Positions 62,327-64,000 of a stretch of DNA of 64,000 nucleotides are shown here, in pieces. The notes beneath the pieces were generated by a model. The model had not been told where the DNA came from and made no database searches. It saw only the letters and a list, made by a program, of their open reading frames with translations. Origin of the DNA: an uncultured Pirellula sp. (GTDB lineage: Bacteria > Planctomycetota > Planctomycetia > Pirellulales > Pirellulaceae); contig CAIOHR010000222.1 in NCBI GenBank assembly GCA_903858115.1, positions 1 through 64,000 of the forward strand. The letters are read 5' to 3'. The stretch's first letter is position 1. Every line of letters starts with the position of its first letter. A program made the position numbers and the translations under genes.

Positions 62327-63205
62327 ATGAGCGACCCAGTTTCTGATCGTAATCATGTGCGTTGGGGTATGGCATGCATGATTGGATCGCTCGCGTTTTT
62401 TACCATCAATGCATTGTTACTGAAGTACCTCAGCACGAATGTCGGCATCAGCCCATGGGTTACACTGGCCTTTCGAGCAACGGTCGGTTTGATCGTTGTC
62501 AAGATCGGCTTTTCCGCTTCGGGAACCGTAGACTTCCGGCGAGCAGCAACCAACAAATGGCTCGTGGCTCGCGGGTTGTTCGGAGTACTTGGTTCGGTCG
62601 CTTACTACTTTACGGTGCCGACTCTCGGTGCGGGCAAGGCGACATTGATCAGTAACTTTTACGTTGTCATCGCCGCCGTGATGGCTGCCTTTTTTCTCCG
62701 AGAAAGGATCACGTTATCGAAGATCGGCGGCAATGTGATCGCTTGTTGCGGATTGATTTTGCTTTTGGGGGTGACACCGGAGGAATTGTCGAAGATCGGT
62801 TTCGATGAATGCCTAGCGTTGTTCGGTGCGCTCATGTCGGCTGCGACGGTGGTGGTGATTCGTCAGTTAACTCAGACCGAGTCCAGTGCCATGATCTATA
62901 CCACACAGTGCCTGTATATATTGGCTGCATCGCTCCCGATGGCGATCTATGTGAGGCCCGAATTGACGATGGCACATGTCGTCTTGTTGCTAATCGCGGG
63001 CGTCAGTGCAACGTTTGGTCAGCTCGCCATGACAGACGGTTTTCGATACTTGACGGTATCCGTCGGGGGCGCGTTTCAAGTGCTCGCTCCGATGCTGATT
63101 TCCTTTGGCAGTGTTTTGTGCTTTGCCGAGGCTTTTTCTGTCGTCCAAGTGATCGGTGCCACCTTGATTCTCGCAGGTTGCTACAGTGTCGTCGCAATCA
63201 AATAA
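62327..63205 (+). CDS. EamA-family (DMT) transporter
   Basis: A 292-aa protein with about ten membrane segments in two EamA repeats: WGMACMIGSLAFFTINALLLKYLS, VARGLFGVLGSVAYYFTVPTLGAGKATLI and NVIACCGLILLLGVTP in the first, ALFGALMSAATVVVIRQLTQ, VVLLLIAGVSATFGQLAMTDGFRYLTVSVGGAFQ and VIGATLILAGCYSVVA in the second; key markers are short here (TLGAGKATLI, TFGQLAMTDGFRY). DMT exporters usually carry metabolites or amino acids. It starts 10 bp after the DUF2786 gene and may share its transcript. Confidence 0.88.
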   Translation: MSDPVSDRNHVRWGMACMIGSLAFFTINALLLKYLSTNVGISPWVTLAFRATVGLIVVKIGFSASGTVDFRRAATNKWLVARGLFGVLGSVAYYFTVPTLGAGKATLISNFYVVIAAVMAAFFLRERITLSKIGGNVIACCGLILLLGVTPEELSKIGFDECLALFGALMSAATVVVIRQLTQTESSAMIYTTQCLYILAASLPMAIYVRPELTMAHVVLLLIAGVSATFGQLAMTDGFRYLTVSVGGAFQVLAPMLISFGSVLCFAEAFSVVQVIGATLILAGCYSVVAIK

Positions 63206-63320
63206 TCGAGCTTTACCTGAAGAGTCTGGATAGACTTTATGACTGGATTCTCAAACTTGGCAACTGCAACATAAACCAACTTGTTTTTCGGCTTGTAAGC
63301 AAAGTTAGCTAGTATAGTAT

Positions 63321-63371
63321 GCGTCCGTAGAATGGAGCGAGGACGCAGGTCATGCTCCGGCGTTTTTCGCC
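63321..63371 (+). promoter_or_regulatory. Possible RNA pseudoknot upstream of the NhaD-type antiporter
   Basis: GCGTCC (63321-63326) pairs with GGACGC (63341-63346), and the loop bases GGAGC (63334-63338) can pair with GCTCC (63354-63358), an H-type pseudoknot. Directly after, GGCG-TTTTT-CGCC (63359-63371) is a short hairpin followed by ATTTTTG. It lies 40 bp before an antiporter start. Ion-responsive RNAs precede some antiporters, but no known consensus was recognised. A promoter-like TATAGT at 63313-63318 would start inside the structure, which weakens the case. Confidence 0.3.
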
Positions 63372-63410
63372 ATTTTTGAGAATTCCAAAGCTTAACCAGT
63401 ATCACTTCAT

Positions 63411-64000
63411 ATGCTCATTGCCATACTCGCAGTTTTCATCATCGGTTATTTGGCCATTGCGCTCGAACACCCATTGCATATCAACAAAGCGGCGTCGGCA
63501 TTATTGATTGGAGTCCTATGCTGGACGTTGTACGCGTTGTCGGTCGATCAGTTGTTGCCTGCAGAAAAGATCCCGGCGTGGTTTACGGCCAAAGCAGGCG
63601 GTGAGCATGCTGAGCACTTAAGTCTTGAATACATGCTAGAGGGGCAACTCGGACATTCGCTAAACGAGATTGCTCAGATACTATTCTTTTTGATGGGAGC
63701 AATGACCATTGTGGAATTGGTCGACGCACATGAAGGATTTGCATTGGTAACGAACCGAATTCGAGCGAAGAAAGCGATTAGTTTGTTGTGGATTGTTAGC
63801 ATCCTCACGTTTTTTTTGTCTGCGGTTTTGGACAACCTTACCACAACAATCGTCATGGTTTCATTGTTGAGAAAGTTGGTTCACGACAAAGAGACTCGGA
63901 GATTTTTTGTAGGTATGGTCGTGATCGCAGCCAATGCTGGAGGTGCGTGGACTGTCATTGGGGACGTAACTACCACCATGCTTTGGGTTAAACATAAGGT
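63411..64000 (+). CDS. nhaD: NhaD-type sodium:proton antiporter, 3' end outside window
   Basis: An open frame from the ATG at 63411 to the window end (196 codons plus two bases), not in the ORF track because it has no stop here. Membrane segments begin MLIAILAVFIIGYLAIALEHPL. Characteristic stretches are LFFLMGAMTIVELVDAHEGF, VLDNLTTTIVMVSLLRKL and ANAGGAWTVIGDVTTTMLW, as in NhaD of the ion-transporter superfamily. It exchanges Na+ (or Li+) for protons across the inner membrane, fitting a marine or brackish lifestyle. The C-terminal half is not visible, so completeness is unknown. Confidence 0.9.
   Translation, partial: MLIAILAVFIIGYLAIALEHPLHINKAASALLIGVLCWTLYALSVDQLLPAEKIPAWFTAKAGGEHAEHLSLEYMLEGQLGHSLNEIAQILFFLMGAMTIVELVDAHEGFALVTNRIRAKKAISLLWIVSILTFFLSAVLDNLTTTIVMVSLLRKLVHDKETRRFFVGMVVIAANAGGAWTVIGDVTTTMLWVKHK

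Noticed and set aside
62809-63312. 167-aa plus-strand ORF overlapping the EamA gene
   Set aside because: It is a shadow frame of a transporter with clear membrane segments in the main frame.
1-64000. tRNA, rRNA, CRISPR array, insertion sequence or integrase
   Set aside because: No cloverleaf-like segment, rRNA stretch, regularly spaced direct repeats or transposase/integrase motifs were found on reading the spacers and ORF track.

Overview
This window is chromosomal DNA from a planctomycete, most likely of the Pirellula/Rhodopirellula group. The evidence is gene content. There are three secreted sulfatases, two very large c-haem proteins of the PVC 'membrane-bound dehydrogenase' type, and a DUF1501 + DUF1549/DUF1553 + PPC-like operon. 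Many signal-peptide proteins occur only in such genomes, intergenic spaces are long, and GTG/TTG starts are common.

Layout. 1-1389: end of a hybrid histidine kinase. 1512-7332: SelO protein AMPylase, a secreted S51 (cyanophycinase-like) peptidase and, convergent to them, a phosphoketolase. 7620-16161: FolE2 GTP cyclohydrolase, divergent from a run of three secreted or anchored proteins (1585-aa FG-GAP/dehydrogenase/haem protein, alpha/beta hydrolase, VWA protein). 16253-19520: a two-hairpin repeat, a solitary nucleotidyltransferase, purQ, panC and a leftover second panC tail. 19601-24281: sulfatase with EF-hands, an unknown secreted protein, a metallophosphoesterase and an M20 peptidase. 24292-36306: the S10-spc ribosomal protein cluster (rpsJ to rplO), a strong terminator, then secY and adk. 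36384-40695: a REPIN-like inverted pair, gamma-glutamyltransferase, an RluA-type protein lacking the catalytic Asp, and a fatty acid desaturase. 40810-47537 (minus strand): a decayed DMT gene, a PQQ-propeller protein, the second copy of the two-hairpin repeat, a Tat-exported asparaginase-like hydrolase, a decayed membrane-protein gene and two translationally coupled sulfatases. 47724-54804 (minus strand): a duplicated gene tail, an orphan helical-repeat ORF and the PPC-like/DUF1549-1553/DUF1501 operon. 55015-64000: folK with a conserved-looking membrane protein, a 1090-aa haem/HEAT protein, a lipid kinase, a papain-like/DUF2786 fusion, an EamA transporter and the start of an NhaD-type antiporter.

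How genes work together. The ribosomal cluster supplies translation and Sec export. The sulfatases, asparaginase-like hydrolase, PQQ and PVC haem proteins and the DUF1501 operon look like the usual planctomycete machinery for degrading sulfated or complex polymers outside the cytoplasm. FolE2 and FolK belong to folate synthesis, PanC to CoA synthesis and PurQ to purine synthesis.

The most unusual signal is the intergenic DNA. In two places a diverged copy of a gene's own 3' end lies downstream of the intact gene in the same orientation (panC; the PPC-like gene), with differences mainly at synonymous positions. Two other gaps hold decayed gene fragments. Together with the two kinds of hairpin repeat, this suggests a history of gene replacement or insertion that left 'ghost' tails. 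All assignments are from reading the sequence; no searches were run.
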